Assembly (NCBI RefSeq): GCF_002906155.1 | Contig: NZ_MUJK01000008.1 | Coordinates: 124,001-188,000 of the forward strand | DNA from: Pseudomonas laurylsulfativorans | GTDB lineage: Bacteria; Pseudomonadota; Gammaproteobacteria; Pseudomonadales; Pseudomonadaceae | Length of the DNA stretch: 64,000 nucleotides | Reading direction: 5' to 3' | In this document: positions 16,889 to 25,255 of the stretch, one piece after another | Numbering within the stretch: the first letter of the stretch is position 1 | How the letters are laid out: each line of letters starts with the position of its first letter | The notes under the pieces: model-generated | Told to the model about the DNA's origin: nothing | The model's database searches: none | The model's input: only the letters and a program-made list of their open reading frames with translations | Program-made: the position numbers and the translations under genes

Positions 16889-18121
16889 TCAGATTTTATT
16901 GAGGCATGAGTGACCTGAATCCAGGTCCAGGTTCAATTCAAAGTCCTTGAAGGCGCGCCATCCGAGCAATATCGACGGGACGTATTGCCCGTCGATCAGC
17001 GACGGCGGGATGGTAAAGCCCGGGTAGTATTTGTAGGTGACCGCCATGGTATTGCCTTGCAGGGCCAATACGCCGTCGAAGCGTTGAAAGCGCTTGTTGT
17101 CGTGGGTGGAAACGCCCGAGCTTCCCGGTGTCAGCGCCTGTGCATCGCTGAGTTTCCTGCCAGGTGACGAGGCCGTCAGGTAGTCGACATTTCCGGTATC
17201 GATGATGGCCTGCGTTACCCGGCGATCCAGTTGTGCGGCCACCACCAGCCGTTGATTGAGATCCAGGCGGCTGATGACAATCGACGCATCACAGCGTGTG
17301 GCCGGCGGCGGATTCAGCTCCAGTGTTCTGCTGGTGATCTTCAGGCGCCCCAGCTTGCTGATCAGATCCAGCCCCAACAGATTGTCCCGGTCGCTGACAA
17401 AGACCAGGACGTTCCTGAATTCGCGGGTGCCGACTTTCAGCGACCTGAGAATTCCCAGCCTCGCGGCCAGGTCCTTTTCGCCATAAAACGTGCTGTAGCG
17501 ATAAAAAGCATCGGGCAACAACTTGATGCCCATCTGTTTCGCAGTGCCGATGTTGACCCGGGTTTGCGGCGCGCCCGTGTCCAGTACAAAACGCGCCGTG
17601 ACACCATTGGCCGAGCCGACCTCGATAAATGGCAGCACTTGTTCAGCGATGTAAAAGTCGTTGGCATATGGGTGGAGCGGCAGCACCTCATGCCGCGCCG
17701 AACCGTTGACCGTGAAATCGCCGGTCGCCGCCAGGATAGCCAGTGATTTGCTGCCAAACGTGGAGAACAGAGGCTTCAGATCGGCGCTGGCGGCAATCGC
17801 CCGGGCATGCTTGGCCTTGATCGCCAGGTAGTATTCGGGGAGTTGGTTGGCGGCCTTGGCTTCGAGCAATCTGGCGAAGACCGTCACCGAACAGCTGAGG
17901 TGACTATCGGCATCCAATACCTTGTCGCACTGTTGCCGCAGTTGCGCCAGGGACGCGCTACGCCCCTGTTCGGAGTCTATCCAGCGGTAAAAATCCTGAT
18001 CAGCCTCAGCCGGTGCCACGGGCGCTTTTGTCTGGGCAGCAGAGATCAATCCCGTGGATAGCCACATGGCCAATGCAAGGAGCGCCAGAAGAGCGATCGT
18101 CTTCATATTCAGGCCAGTCAT
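16889..18121 (-). CDS. Exported tandem retropepsin-like aspartic protease homologue
   Basis: This protein has 410 residues, or 405 if the second Met (18106) is the start; neither start has a strong ribosome binding site. An N-terminal signal peptide (MKTIALLALLALAMWLSTGL) is followed by two retropepsin-like domains. The first has ARFVLDTGAPQTR (Asp181) and then LLGLDLISKLG; the second has AIIDTGNVDYL (Asp308) and then ILLGWRAFKDFEL. Each DTG plus the later hydrophobic-Gly-hydrophobic motif marks one half of an aspartic protease active site, so one chain could form a complete site. It is probably periplasmic. The substrate is unknown and there is no operon partner. The upstream region is the DnaA-box array on its 3' side. 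Confidence 0.75.
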   Translation of the reverse strand: MTGLNMKTIALLALLALAMWLSTGLISAAQTKAPVAPAEADQDFYRWIDSEQGRSASLAQLRQQCDKVLDADSHLSCSVTVFARLLEAKAANQLPEYYLAIKAKHARAIAASADLKPLFSTFGSKSLAILAATGDFTVNGSARHEVLPLHPYANDFYIAEQVLPFIEVGSANGVTARFVLDTGAPQTRVNIGTAKQMGIKLLPDAFYRYSTFYGEKDLAARLGILRSLKVGTREFRNVLVFVSDRDNLLGLDLISKLGRLKITSRTLELNPPPATRCDASIVISRLDLNQRLVVAAQLDRRVTQAIIDTGNVDYLTASSPGRKLSDAQALTPGSSGVSTHDNKRFQRFDGVLALQGNTMAVTYKYYPGFTIPPSLIDGQYVPSILLGWRAFKDFELNLDLDSGHSCLNKI

Positions 18122-18254
18122 AAAAACCGGGTTTCATGAGTCAGCGCTGAATGTCTGAAAACTCCCGAAAGCGTGCCGCACCCTTGATCAGCGCCTAGAA
18201 AACTTTAGCTCATCGCCCTCGTCGGCGTGGGACGAGAGCGAGGGTTCGTGGCGT

Positions 18255-18263
18255 TGTGGATAA
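18255..18263 (-). other. Isolated perfect DnaA box
   Basis: TGTGGATAA (minus-strand TTATCCACA) lies in the short intergenic gap between the GNAT gene and the protease-like gene, flanked by GGCGT/ACGCC arms. It is one of four exact boxes outside the tandem array. Confidence 0.5.
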
Positions 18264-18291
18264 CCGACGCCGGTCGAGCCCTCGAGCAAGC

Positions 18292-18858
18292 TCAAGGCCT
18301 GTGCATAAGATAGGCGTCACCGGTGACGCGGATCATGGGATGAGGGGTGACCTGGCAGGTCTTGATGATCCCGAAACCGTGCCGCTCGTAAAAACGCCGG
18401 GCGCCAGTGTTGGCGGCGTAGTCGATCAGGCTCAGACCATTGAGCCCCAGTTGGTCGGCGCGTTCTTGAGCATGGGCGAGAAACTGCACGCCCAGCCCCC
18501 GGTTACGCCAGCCTTCATGCAGGGCCAGGCTGGAGATGTACAGGGTATCGGGTACCTCCATGTCGGCGTAAGGCGCCAGTACCGGGTCGGTCGTCGGCAC
18601 CGCCAGTGGATCGTGGCGCATCACGTAGCTGTGCATCATGCCAATGACCTGGCCTTCGGCCTCGGCAATCAGGCAGTTCTGGTAGGAGAAATCCACGTCG
18701 TCTCGGGCGTATCGAATGGCGCCAACGTCCAACAGATCCTGGCCGGGCTCTGCGATCTGGCTCCAGATGTAGTCTGAAGCGCCCTCGGATGAAATCTGGA
18801 ACAACCGCGCAATCTCACGCGCATCCGCGCGCACTGCCGAACGAAATTCAACTGTCAT
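18292..18858 (-). CDS. GNAT family N-acetyltransferase
   Basis: This 188-residue protein has a GNAT fold. The acetyl-CoA binding region is in ISSLALHEGWRNRGLGVQFLAHAQERA (Arg/Gln-x-x-Gly-x-Gly pattern as RNRGLG), and NTGARRFYERHGFGII is the usual C-terminal beta6-alpha4 element. The N-terminal VEFRSAVRADAREIARLFQ is also typical. The acetyl acceptor cannot be predicted. It lies between the protease-like gene and the ETF genes; a REP pair separates it from the ETF gene upstream of it on the same strand. Confidence 0.85.
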   Translation of the reverse strand: MTVEFRSAVRADAREIARLFQISSEGASDYIWSQIAEPGQDLLDVGAIRYARDDVDFSYQNCLIAEAEGQVIGMMHSYVMRHDPLAVPTTDPVLAPYADMEVPDTLYISSLALHEGWRNRGLGVQFLAHAQERADQLGLNGLSLIDYAANTGARRFYERHGFGIIKTCQVTPHPMIRVTGDAYLMHRP

Positions 18859-18895
18859 TGTTTTCCCGTGAATGTTGGTAACCGACGATCAAAAC

Positions 18896-18996
18896 TGTAG
18901 GAGCGAGCCTGCTCGCGAAAAACCTGAGGCCCCCAAAGTCAGTCAGGCATCCCGCGTCTTCGTTGACGACCATCGCGAGCATGCTCGCTCCTACAG
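18896..18996. repeat. REP doublet overlapping the end of the ETF beta gene
   Basis: An inverted pair, TGTAGGAGCGAGCCTGCTCG and the mirrored CGCGAGCATGCTCGCTCCTA. Its right edge (CTACAG at 18991-18996) contains the TAG stop codon of the neighbouring ETF subunit gene. Confidence 0.9.
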
Positions 18997-19773
18997 GGGA
19001 TTCGTGCGGACGACGCCTTCTTCAATCAGCAACTTGAGAATGGCTTCAGCCCCAGCTTGCGCCGTGACGCCTTTGAGCACTTGTCCGCCACCACCACTGG
19101 CTTTCGCTGTTGCAGCTTTCATTCGATCGGCGCCGCTCTTGGCCTTGATCACTTTCAAGCGTTTTGGCCGAGGTTTCGCGGGTTGCAATGTCGCAACCGC
19201 CAGCAGCTCATCGTCGACGACTTCCACGTCGTTGGCCTGCAACACCCCGCGTCGGGCCGGGCCGTACGCACTCTGGCGAGGCTTGGGTGCGGCGTTATCC
19301 ACAGTCGCCAGGAACGGCAAACGCACCTTCAACCGACGACGCTGACCACGGGGCAAGGCTTGCAGCACCAGCGCCGAACCGCCATCGATGGACTCCACCT
19401 GCGCCAGCCCCACCACCAGAGGCCAGCCCAGGCTTTCGGCTAGCAGGAAGGGCAGCATGCCCGAACCTTCACCGGTTTCCGCCTGGCTGCCGGTCAACAC
19501 CAACTGCGCCCCGGCATCGCGCAAATAGTCGGTCAGCGCCGGTAGCGCGTCGGCGCCTTGGGGTTGTTCCAGCACATGCAGTTGCTCAAGCCCCATGCCC
19601 AGGTAAGCGCGCAATGCAGGCTCGGCGATGTCGCCGGCATGCAGCACTTGCAGGTTATCCCCAGCCAGTTGCAGGCCCAGTTCTACCGCCCGCGCATCCT
19701 GTTCCGCGCGGCGCGGCCGACCGGAAGTCGGGTGGGCGCCGATGGACACCAGGCTGATGATTTTCGTGCTCAT
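18991..19773 (-). CDS. etfB: Electron transfer flavoprotein beta subunit (dimethylglycine branch)
   Basis: This 260-residue ETF-beta-like protein is divergent from the housekeeping EtfB. The family segment LVLTGSQAETGEGSGMLPFLLAESLGWPLVVG is present (about 92-123). The C-terminal part is rich in Lys/Ala. The gene matches PAO1 PA5401/PA5400-type ETF genes next to dgcB. With the alpha subunit it should accept electrons from DgcA/DgcB and pass them to the quinone pool. The last residue and stop are encoded inside a REP element, so the true ancestral C-terminus may differ. An exact DnaA box lies in the coding sequence at 19295. It lies 15 bp downstream of the alpha subunit gene. Confidence 0.85.
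   Translation of the reverse strand: MSTKIISLVSIGAHPTSGRPRRAEQDARAVELGLQLAGDNLQVLHAGDIAEPALRAYLGMGLEQLHVLEQPQGADALPALTDYLRDAGAQLVLTGSQAETGEGSGMLPFLLAESLGWPLVVGLAQVESIDGGSALVLQALPRGQRRRLKVRLPFLATVDNAAPKPRQSAYGPARRGVLQANDVEVVDDELLAVATLQPAKPRPKRLKVIKAKSGADRMKAATAKASGGGGQVLKGVTAQAGAEAILKLLIEEGVVRTNPL
19295..19303 (+). other. Perfect DnaA box inside the ETF beta gene
   Basis: TTATCCACA in the sequence GGCGTTATCCACAGTCGCC, within coding sequence. It may be chance coding content, but exact boxes seem confined to 16.3-20.5 kb of this window. Confidence 0.4.
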
Positions 19774-19788
19774 AACCCTTTCCTTCCC

Positions 19789-21009
19789 TTAAGCCGCATC
19801 GCGCTTGGCGTCGTTGCGGTAAGCCTCTACCGCCTCGATCAAGGCTTGAAGAATCTCCGCACTCTCGCCGATCACCGAGAGGTCGGCACGCTTGATCATG
19901 TCGCAGCCAGGGTCGAGGTTGATCGCCACCACCTTGTCGCAGGCACCGATGCCTTGCAGATGCTGGATCGCCCCGGAAATCCCCACTGCCACATAAACCC
20001 GTGCGGTGACCCAGGTACCGGACGCGCCGACCTGACGATCGCGGGCCATGAATCCGTCGTCCACCGCTACCCGCGATGCACCTTCGGTCGCGCCGAGGGC
20101 TTCGGCGGTCCTGTGGAAAAGTCCCCAGTCCTTGACCCCGTTGCCGCCGGAGAAAATGAATTCGGCTTCGGCCATAGGAATCGCCGCCGGGTCCACTGCC
20201 ACCGCGCCCAGATCTTCGATCCGCGACAGGCTGCGCGCCACGGTTGTGGATAACTCCACCGGCAAGGCTTCGTGACGGGTTTCACTGACCGGTTCGGCGC
20301 ACTCGGCAGCCGCCAGAATCAAGCGCGCCAGCGGACGGGCAAGGTCTTGCAGACCCGCGCCGGCGCGGCCGATGCACTCCTGATCCTTGACCTGCCAGAC
20401 TCGCGTGGCCGGGCGCTCGCCCAGTGCCGCAGCAAAACGCCGACCGAGTTCGCCACCGCCATTGCGGCTGTCCGGCAGCAACCAGTGACGCGGGCTGAAC
20501 TGGTTATCCACAGCCCGCAAGCCCTGGACCCGTTGCTCCGGTGCATAACCGCTGAATGCTTCACCTTCCAGCACCAGCAGGCGGTCGACGCCCGCCGTGG
20601 CGAAAGCGTTTTCCTTGTGCTCGCCGAAGACCACGACCAACACCGCACCATCCTTTCCGGCCATCTGATGGGCCAGGCCCAACAGGTCGCGGTCGTGACT
20701 GCTCAAGCGGCCACCGACCATGTCCGGCACCACGCTGATGTAAAACGCTGGCGCGGCCACCTGATGCAATGGCAACTGCACTTCAACGGCGGCTGAACGT
20801 TTGGTCGCCCCGCCCTGCTGGGCGCCGCTGCGGTCGATGCGTTTGATGCCGTTGGGGCCAATGAAACCGATGCCATGAGGGTTCTTGCGGATGACGCCGT
20901 TGGGCCCCATCCAGCTGTGTTGCACCGGTTGCATGGCCGCGTGCAGCGGATGCAGACGGTTACGGGCGATCCATTCGGCCCGAGGGTCGCGGCGGATAAT
21001 GTCGCTCAT
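19789..21009 (-). CDS. etfA: Electron transfer flavoprotein alpha subunit (dimethylglycine branch)
   Basis: This 406-residue protein is longer than housekeeping EtfA (about 310) because of an N-terminal extension. The C-terminal FAD domain carries FIFSGGNGVKDWG, RQVGASGTWVTARVYVAVG and ISGAIQHLQGI, the hallmark of ETF alpha, then VVAINLDPGCDMIKRADL. It forms the FAD-binding half of the ETF heterodimer for dimethylglycine oxidation. The start ATG shares one base with the dgcB stop (TGATG), so it is translationally coupled to dgcB, which argues for a dedicated electron carrier. Exact DnaA boxes occur in its coding sequence at 20245 and 20504. Confidence 0.9.
   Translation of the reverse strand: MSDIIRRDPRAEWIARNRLHPLHAAMQPVQHSWMGPNGVIRKNPHGIGFIGPNGIKRIDRSGAQQGGATKRSAAVEVQLPLHQVAAPAFYISVVPDMVGGRLSSHDRDLLGLAHQMAGKDGAVLVVVFGEHKENAFATAGVDRLLVLEGEAFSGYAPEQRVQGLRAVDNQFSPRHWLLPDSRNGGGELGRRFAAALGERPATRVWQVKDQECIGRAGAGLQDLARPLARLILAAAECAEPVSETRHEALPVELSTTVARSLSRIEDLGAVAVDPAAIPMAEAEFIFSGGNGVKDWGLFHRTAEALGATEGASRVAVDDGFMARDRQVGASGTWVTARVYVAVGISGAIQHLQGIGACDKVVAINLDPGCDMIKRADLSVIGESAEILQALIEAVEAYRNDAKRDAA
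20245..20253 (-). other. Perfect DnaA box inside the ETF alpha gene
   Basis: TGTGGATAA (minus-strand TTATCCACA) within coding sequence, 259 bp from the next exact box at 20504. Confidence 0.4.
20504..20512 (+). other. Perfect DnaA box inside the ETF alpha gene
   Basis: TTATCCACA in the sequence CTGGTTATCCACAGCCC, within coding sequence and in opposite orientation to the box at 20245. Confidence 0.4.
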
Positions 21010-22958
21010 CAGTGGGCCTCCGCAGGTTCACGTTGGGCCGGAGCCGCTGGCTTGCTTGGCGCTGCGTCTTCGAGCAACGCGTCAGCCACCAGTTCGGCAA
21101 TGTCCTTGATCAGCGGTCGGGGTTCGACCACGCCTTCGAGCATCGCGGTGCATTGTGGACAACCCACCGCCACCAGTTCGGCGCCGGTTTCGCGGATGTC
21201 TTCCATGCGCATGTCGGGAATCCGCTGCTTGCCGGGAATGTCGGTGATCGGCGCGCCGCCACCACCGCCGCAGCAGCGGGAGCGGAAACCGGAGCGTTGC
21301 ATCTCTTTCACTTCAATCCCGAGGGCGCGTAACACCTGGCGCGGTGCCTCGTATTCGCCGTTGTAGCGGCCGAGGTAGCACGGATCGTGATAGGTCACGC
21401 TGTCGCCTTTGTGCTGGCCGAGATTGAGCGCGCCAGCATCGATGATTTCTGCCATGTAGGTGCTGTGGTGCTGCACCAGGTAGTTGCCATCGAAGGCGCC
21501 GTATTCGTTTTTCAGCACGTGGAAGCTGTGTGGATCGCAGGTGACGATGCGGTTGAAGCTGTATTTGGCCAGGGTCTGGATGTTGCGTTTGGCCAACAGC
21601 TGGAAGGTCGCTTCGTCGCCCAGGCGCCGGGCCACGTCACCGCTGTCGCGTTCTTCGAGGCCAAGCACGGCGAAATCGATTTTCGCCGCTTTCAACACTT
21701 TGACGAAAGCGCGCAGGGTGCGCTGGTTGCGCATGTCGAAGGCACCGTCGCCAACCCAGAACAGCACGTCGGTGGACTTCTTTTCGCTGAGCAGGTTGAG
21801 GTTCAGGTCCGCCGCCCAGTTCATCCGCCCGCCCGGTGCGAAACCGCCCGGGTTGTCGGTGGCGATCAGGTTTTCCAGGACCTCGGCACCCTTGTTCGGC
21901 GTCGCGCCTTTTTCCAGGGTCAGATGGCGGCGCATGTCGACGATGGCATCGACGTGCTCGATCATCATCGGGCATTCCTCGACGCAGGCACGGCAGGTGG
22001 TGCACGACCACAGGGTTTCGGCGTCGACCAGACCGTTGACGATCGGTTGATGCGGGTTCCCTGAATGCTCGCCAATGGCCTTACCCGGATAAGGGCTGCC
22101 GGCGAACTTGGCATCGGTGCCACCGGCCAGGCCGACGACCATGTCCTGAATCAGTTTTTTCGGGTTCAGCGGCTGGCCGGCGGCGAACGCCGGGCATGCC
22201 GCTTCGCATTTGCCGCACTGCACGCAGGCGTCGAAGCCGAGCAACTGGTTCCAGGTGAAGTCCTTGGGTTTTTCCACGCCCAGTGGCGCAGTCGGGTCGT
22301 TCAAGTCCAGAGGCTTGAGGCCCGTGGAACGACCGCCACCGAAGCGCTCGGCGCGACGGTGCCAGGCCAGGTGCAGCGCACCGGCGAAGGCGTGTTTCAT
22401 CGGCCCGCCCCAGGTCATGCCGAAGAACAGTTCCGATACGCCCCACAGCACGCCGACGCCGAGAATCGTCGCCAACAGCCAGCCGCCGAAGTTCTCCGGA
22501 AGAATGCCCGCCACTGGCAGGGTGACCAGGAAAAACGACGCCGAGAACGCCAGCAGGCTTTTCGGCAGGCGCATCCACGGGCCTTTCGACAAACGCGACG
22601 GCGGGTTGCGCCGGCGCAGGTAAACAAAGATCGCGCCGACGAACATCACCGCAGACATCAGCAACAACGCATAGCCGAGGAACCGGTTATGCAGGCCGAA
22701 ACCATGCACCAGAATCGCCAGCACGATGGACGCCACCGCACCGCCAGCCGTGGCGACGTGGGTGTTGGCAATGTATTTGTCTCGCGCCACCACATGGTGC
22801 AAATCGACCATGTAGCGCTTGGGCATGGCGAACAGGCCGCCGATCAGGTCGACTTTCGAAGCCCGGCCCCGGCGCCACATGGCCACCCGCCGCAACGCGC
22901 CCAGGACACCAAGGCCCAGGGCAGCGAACAACAGGATTGGAAGAAGGGTGTTCAACAT
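21009..22958 (-). CDS. dgcB: Dimethylglycine catabolism iron-sulfur/membrane subunit
   Basis: This protein has 649 residues from the start at 22958 (MLNTLLPILLFAALGLG), preceded by GGGAGC; a longer frame reads into a REP element. The N-terminal third has several membrane helices (about 1-30, 70-130 and 155-210). Two [4Fe-4S] ferredoxin motifs follow, CVQCGKCEAACPAF and CTTCRACVEECPMM. The C-terminal part is a CCG-domain heterodisulfide-reductase-like region with SRCCGGGGGAP. It resembles a membrane-bound GlpC/HdrD-type electron carrier, and probably relays electrons from DgcA towards ETF and the quinone pool. It overlaps the ETF alpha start by one base and is separated from dgcA by a REPIN. 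Confidence 0.92.
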   Translation of the reverse strand: MLNTLLPILLFAALGLGVLGALRRVAMWRRGRASKVDLIGGLFAMPKRYMVDLHHVVARDKYIANTHVATAGGAVASIVLAILVHGFGLHNRFLGYALLLMSAVMFVGAIFVYLRRRNPPSRLSKGPWMRLPKSLLAFSASFFLVTLPVAGILPENFGGWLLATILGVGVLWGVSELFFGMTWGGPMKHAFAGALHLAWHRRAERFGGGRSTGLKPLDLNDPTAPLGVEKPKDFTWNQLLGFDACVQCGKCEAACPAFAAGQPLNPKKLIQDMVVGLAGGTDAKFAGSPYPGKAIGEHSGNPHQPIVNGLVDAETLWSCTTCRACVEECPMMIEHVDAIVDMRRHLTLEKGATPNKGAEVLENLIATDNPGGFAPGGRMNWAADLNLNLLSEKKSTDVLFWVGDGAFDMRNQRTLRAFVKVLKAAKIDFAVLGLEERDSGDVARRLGDEATFQLLAKRNIQTLAKYSFNRIVTCDPHSFHVLKNEYGAFDGNYLVQHHSTYMAEIIDAGALNLGQHKGDSVTYHDPCYLGRYNGEYEAPRQVLRALGIEVKEMQRSGFRSRCCGGGGGAPITDIPGKQRIPDMRMEDIRETGAELVAVGCPQCTAMLEGVVEPRPLIKDIAELVADALLEDAAPSKPAAPAQREPAEAH

Positions 22959-23028
22959 GGTGAAGCTCCCAAAGACCTCGGTCTTGCAAGGGTTCATGTG
23001 CTTGCCGTTAAAGGCTTGGCACCGACCT

Positions 23029-23161
23029 GTGGCGAGGAGGCTTGCCCCCGTTCGGCTGCGAAGCAGTCGTAAATCGGTCAAATGCGTTTTCTACTGACAG
23101 ACCGCATTGACTGATTTTAGGGCCGCTTCGCAGCCCAACGGGGGCAAGCCCCCTCGCCACA
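23029..23161. repeat. REPIN between dgcA and dgcB
   Basis: A member of the GTGGCGAGGGGGCTTGCCCCC family (left arm reads GTGGCGAGGAGGCTTGCCCC), with inner arms CTGCGAAGCAG and CGCTTCGCAGC. It sits in the 221-bp gap between two genes of the same pathway on the same strand. Confidence 0.9.
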
Positions 23162-23179
23162 GTGATGGTGGTGATGCTC

Positions 23180-25240
23180 TTAGAAATCCTTGCACAAGCG
23201 CAGTGCGTCGTAGATCGCAGCATGCACGTTACGCTGGGCCACGCAGTCGCCGATGCGGAACAGCAAATAGCCGTCGCCGCTCTGCTCCAGGCAAGGTTGC
23301 GGCTTGATCGCGAACAAGGCTTCAACGTCGATCTGACCTTTGTTGCGCGAGCCTTCCTTCAGTGCGTAGTAGATTTCCTCATCCGGGCGCACGCCGTTTT
23401 CCACGACCACCTGGTCCACCACCCGCTCCTCTTTGGCGCCGGTGTATTCGTTTTCCAGCACTGCCACCAGCTTGTCGCCTTCGCGGTAGACCTTCTCCAG
23501 CATCATGTCGCCGGTCATGATCACTTCTTTGGGGTACATGCTGCGGTAGTAAGTCGGGAACGACGTACCGCCAATCGCCACGCCCGGCTTGATGTCGTCG
23601 GTGACGATCTCGACCTGGCTACCCTTGTCGGCGATGAAGTCGGCGGTCGACATGCCGGTGAATTCGCAAATGGTGTCGTAGACCAGCACGTTCTTGCCCG
23701 GTGCCACCTTGCCATCGAGGATGTCCCAGCTGCTGACGACCAGGCCTTCAGCCGCGCCCCAGTGCTCGTTCTGCTCGATGAACGGATGGCCACCGACAGC
23801 CAGCACCACCACGTCTGGTCGCAAGTCCATGATGGTCGGTGCATCCGCCGCAGTACCCAGGCGCAGGTCGACTTTCAGGCGTGCCAGTTCCAGCTGATAC
23901 CAACGGGTGATACCGGCGATCTGGTCCCGCTGTGGCGCTTTCGACGCCGTGGTGATTTGCCCGCCGATGAATTCTTTCTTCTCGAACAGGGTCACGTCGT
24001 GGCCACGTTCAGCGGCAACGCGTGCCGCTTCCATCCCGGCAGGACCGGCACCGACCACCACGACCTTGCGTTTCACGCCGGTGGTTTTTTCGATGATGTG
24101 CGGCACGCCCATGTATTCACGGGAGGTGGCCGCGTTCTGGATGCACAGCACATCCAGGCCTTGATACTGACGGTCGATGCAGTAGTTGGCACCCACGCAT
24201 TGTTTGATCTGGTCTATCTGGCCCATCTTGATCTTGGCGATCAGGTGCGGGTCAGCGATGTGGGCGCGGGTCATGCCGACCATGTCGACGTAGCCGCCTT
24301 CCAGAATGCGGGTGGCCTGGTTCGGGTCCTTGATGTTCTGCGCGTGCAGCACCGGAACCTTGACCACTTCCTTGATCCCGGCGGCCAGGTGCAGGAACGG
24401 CTCCGGTGGATAACTCATGTTCGGAATCACGTTGGCCAGGGTGTTGTGGGTGTCGCAACCCGAACCCACGACGCCGATGAAATCCAGCATGCCGGTGTCG
24501 TCGTAATACTTGGCGATCTGTTTCATGTCCTCATGGGACAGGCCATCCGGGTGGAACTCGTCACCACAGATGCGCATGCCCACGCAGAAATCGTCACCGA
24601 CCTCGGCGCGCACGGCCTTCAAGACTTCCAGACCGAACTTCATGCGGCCTTCGAAGGTGCCACCCCATTCGTCGGTACGCTTGTTGACCCGCGGGCTCCA
24701 GAACTGGTCGATCATATGCTGGTGCACGGCCGACAGCTCGACACCGTCCAGGCCACCGGCCTTGGCGCGGCGCGCGGCTTGCGCGTAGTTGCCGATCACC
24801 CGCCAGATCTCTTCCGGCTCAATGGTTTTACAGGTGGCACGGTGCACCGGCTCACGCACGCCCGATGGCGACATCAGCGTCGGCCAGTTGAAGCCGTCCC
24901 AACGGGAGCGACGGCCCATGTGGGTAATCTGAATCATGATCTTGGCGCCGTGCTTGTGCATGGCGTCGGCCAGATTCTGGAAGTGCGGGATGATGCGGTC
25001 GGTGGACAGGTTGACCGAGCTCCACCATTCCTGCGGGCTGTCGATGGCCACCACGGACGAACCGCCGCAAATCGCCAGGCCGATCCCGCCCTTGGCCTTC
25101 TCTTCGTAATACTTGACGTACCGGTCGGTGGTCATGCCGCCGTCGGTCGCGTAGACCTCAGCGTGCGCGGTGCTGAGCACGCGGTTGCGGATGGTCAGTT
25201 TGCCGATCTGGATCGGCTGGAACATTGCTTCGAAAGCCAT
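23180..25240 (-). CDS. dgcA: Dimethylglycine demethylating flavoprotein
   Basis: This 686-residue protein belongs to the trimethylamine dehydrogenase / 2,4-dienoyl-CoA reductase family. It has an old-yellow-enzyme-type FMN barrel (about 1-345, ending in MTRAHIADPHLIAKIKMGQ), an iron-sulfur region (CVGANYCIDRQYQG...CIQNAAT), and a C-terminal FAD/NAD-like domain starting KVVVVGAGPAGMEAARVAAERGHDV (about 390). It removes a methyl group from dimethylglycine to give sarcosine. The upstream 176-residue gene ends 15 bp before the start, so these are co-transcribed. Electrons should go to DgcB and the adjacent ETF. Confidence 0.94.
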   Translation of the reverse strand: MAFEAMFQPIQIGKLTIRNRVLSTAHAEVYATDGGMTTDRYVKYYEEKAKGGIGLAICGGSSVVAIDSPQEWWSSVNLSTDRIIPHFQNLADAMHKHGAKIMIQITHMGRRSRWDGFNWPTLMSPSGVREPVHRATCKTIEPEEIWRVIGNYAQAARRAKAGGLDGVELSAVHQHMIDQFWSPRVNKRTDEWGGTFEGRMKFGLEVLKAVRAEVGDDFCVGMRICGDEFHPDGLSHEDMKQIAKYYDDTGMLDFIGVVGSGCDTHNTLANVIPNMSYPPEPFLHLAAGIKEVVKVPVLHAQNIKDPNQATRILEGGYVDMVGMTRAHIADPHLIAKIKMGQIDQIKQCVGANYCIDRQYQGLDVLCIQNAATSREYMGVPHIIEKTTGVKRKVVVVGAGPAGMEAARVAAERGHDVTLFEKKEFIGGQITTASKAPQRDQIAGITRWYQLELARLKVDLRLGTAADAPTIMDLRPDVVVLAVGGHPFIEQNEHWGAAEGLVVSSWDILDGKVAPGKNVLVYDTICEFTGMSTADFIADKGSQVEIVTDDIKPGVAIGGTSFPTYYRSMYPKEVIMTGDMMLEKVYREGDKLVAVLENEYTGAKEERVVDQVVVENGVRPDEEIYYALKEGSRNKGQIDVEALFAIKPQPCLEQSGDGYLLFRIGDCVAQRNVHAAIYDALRLCKDF

Positions 25241-25255
25241 GGCGGGTTCCTCGAC

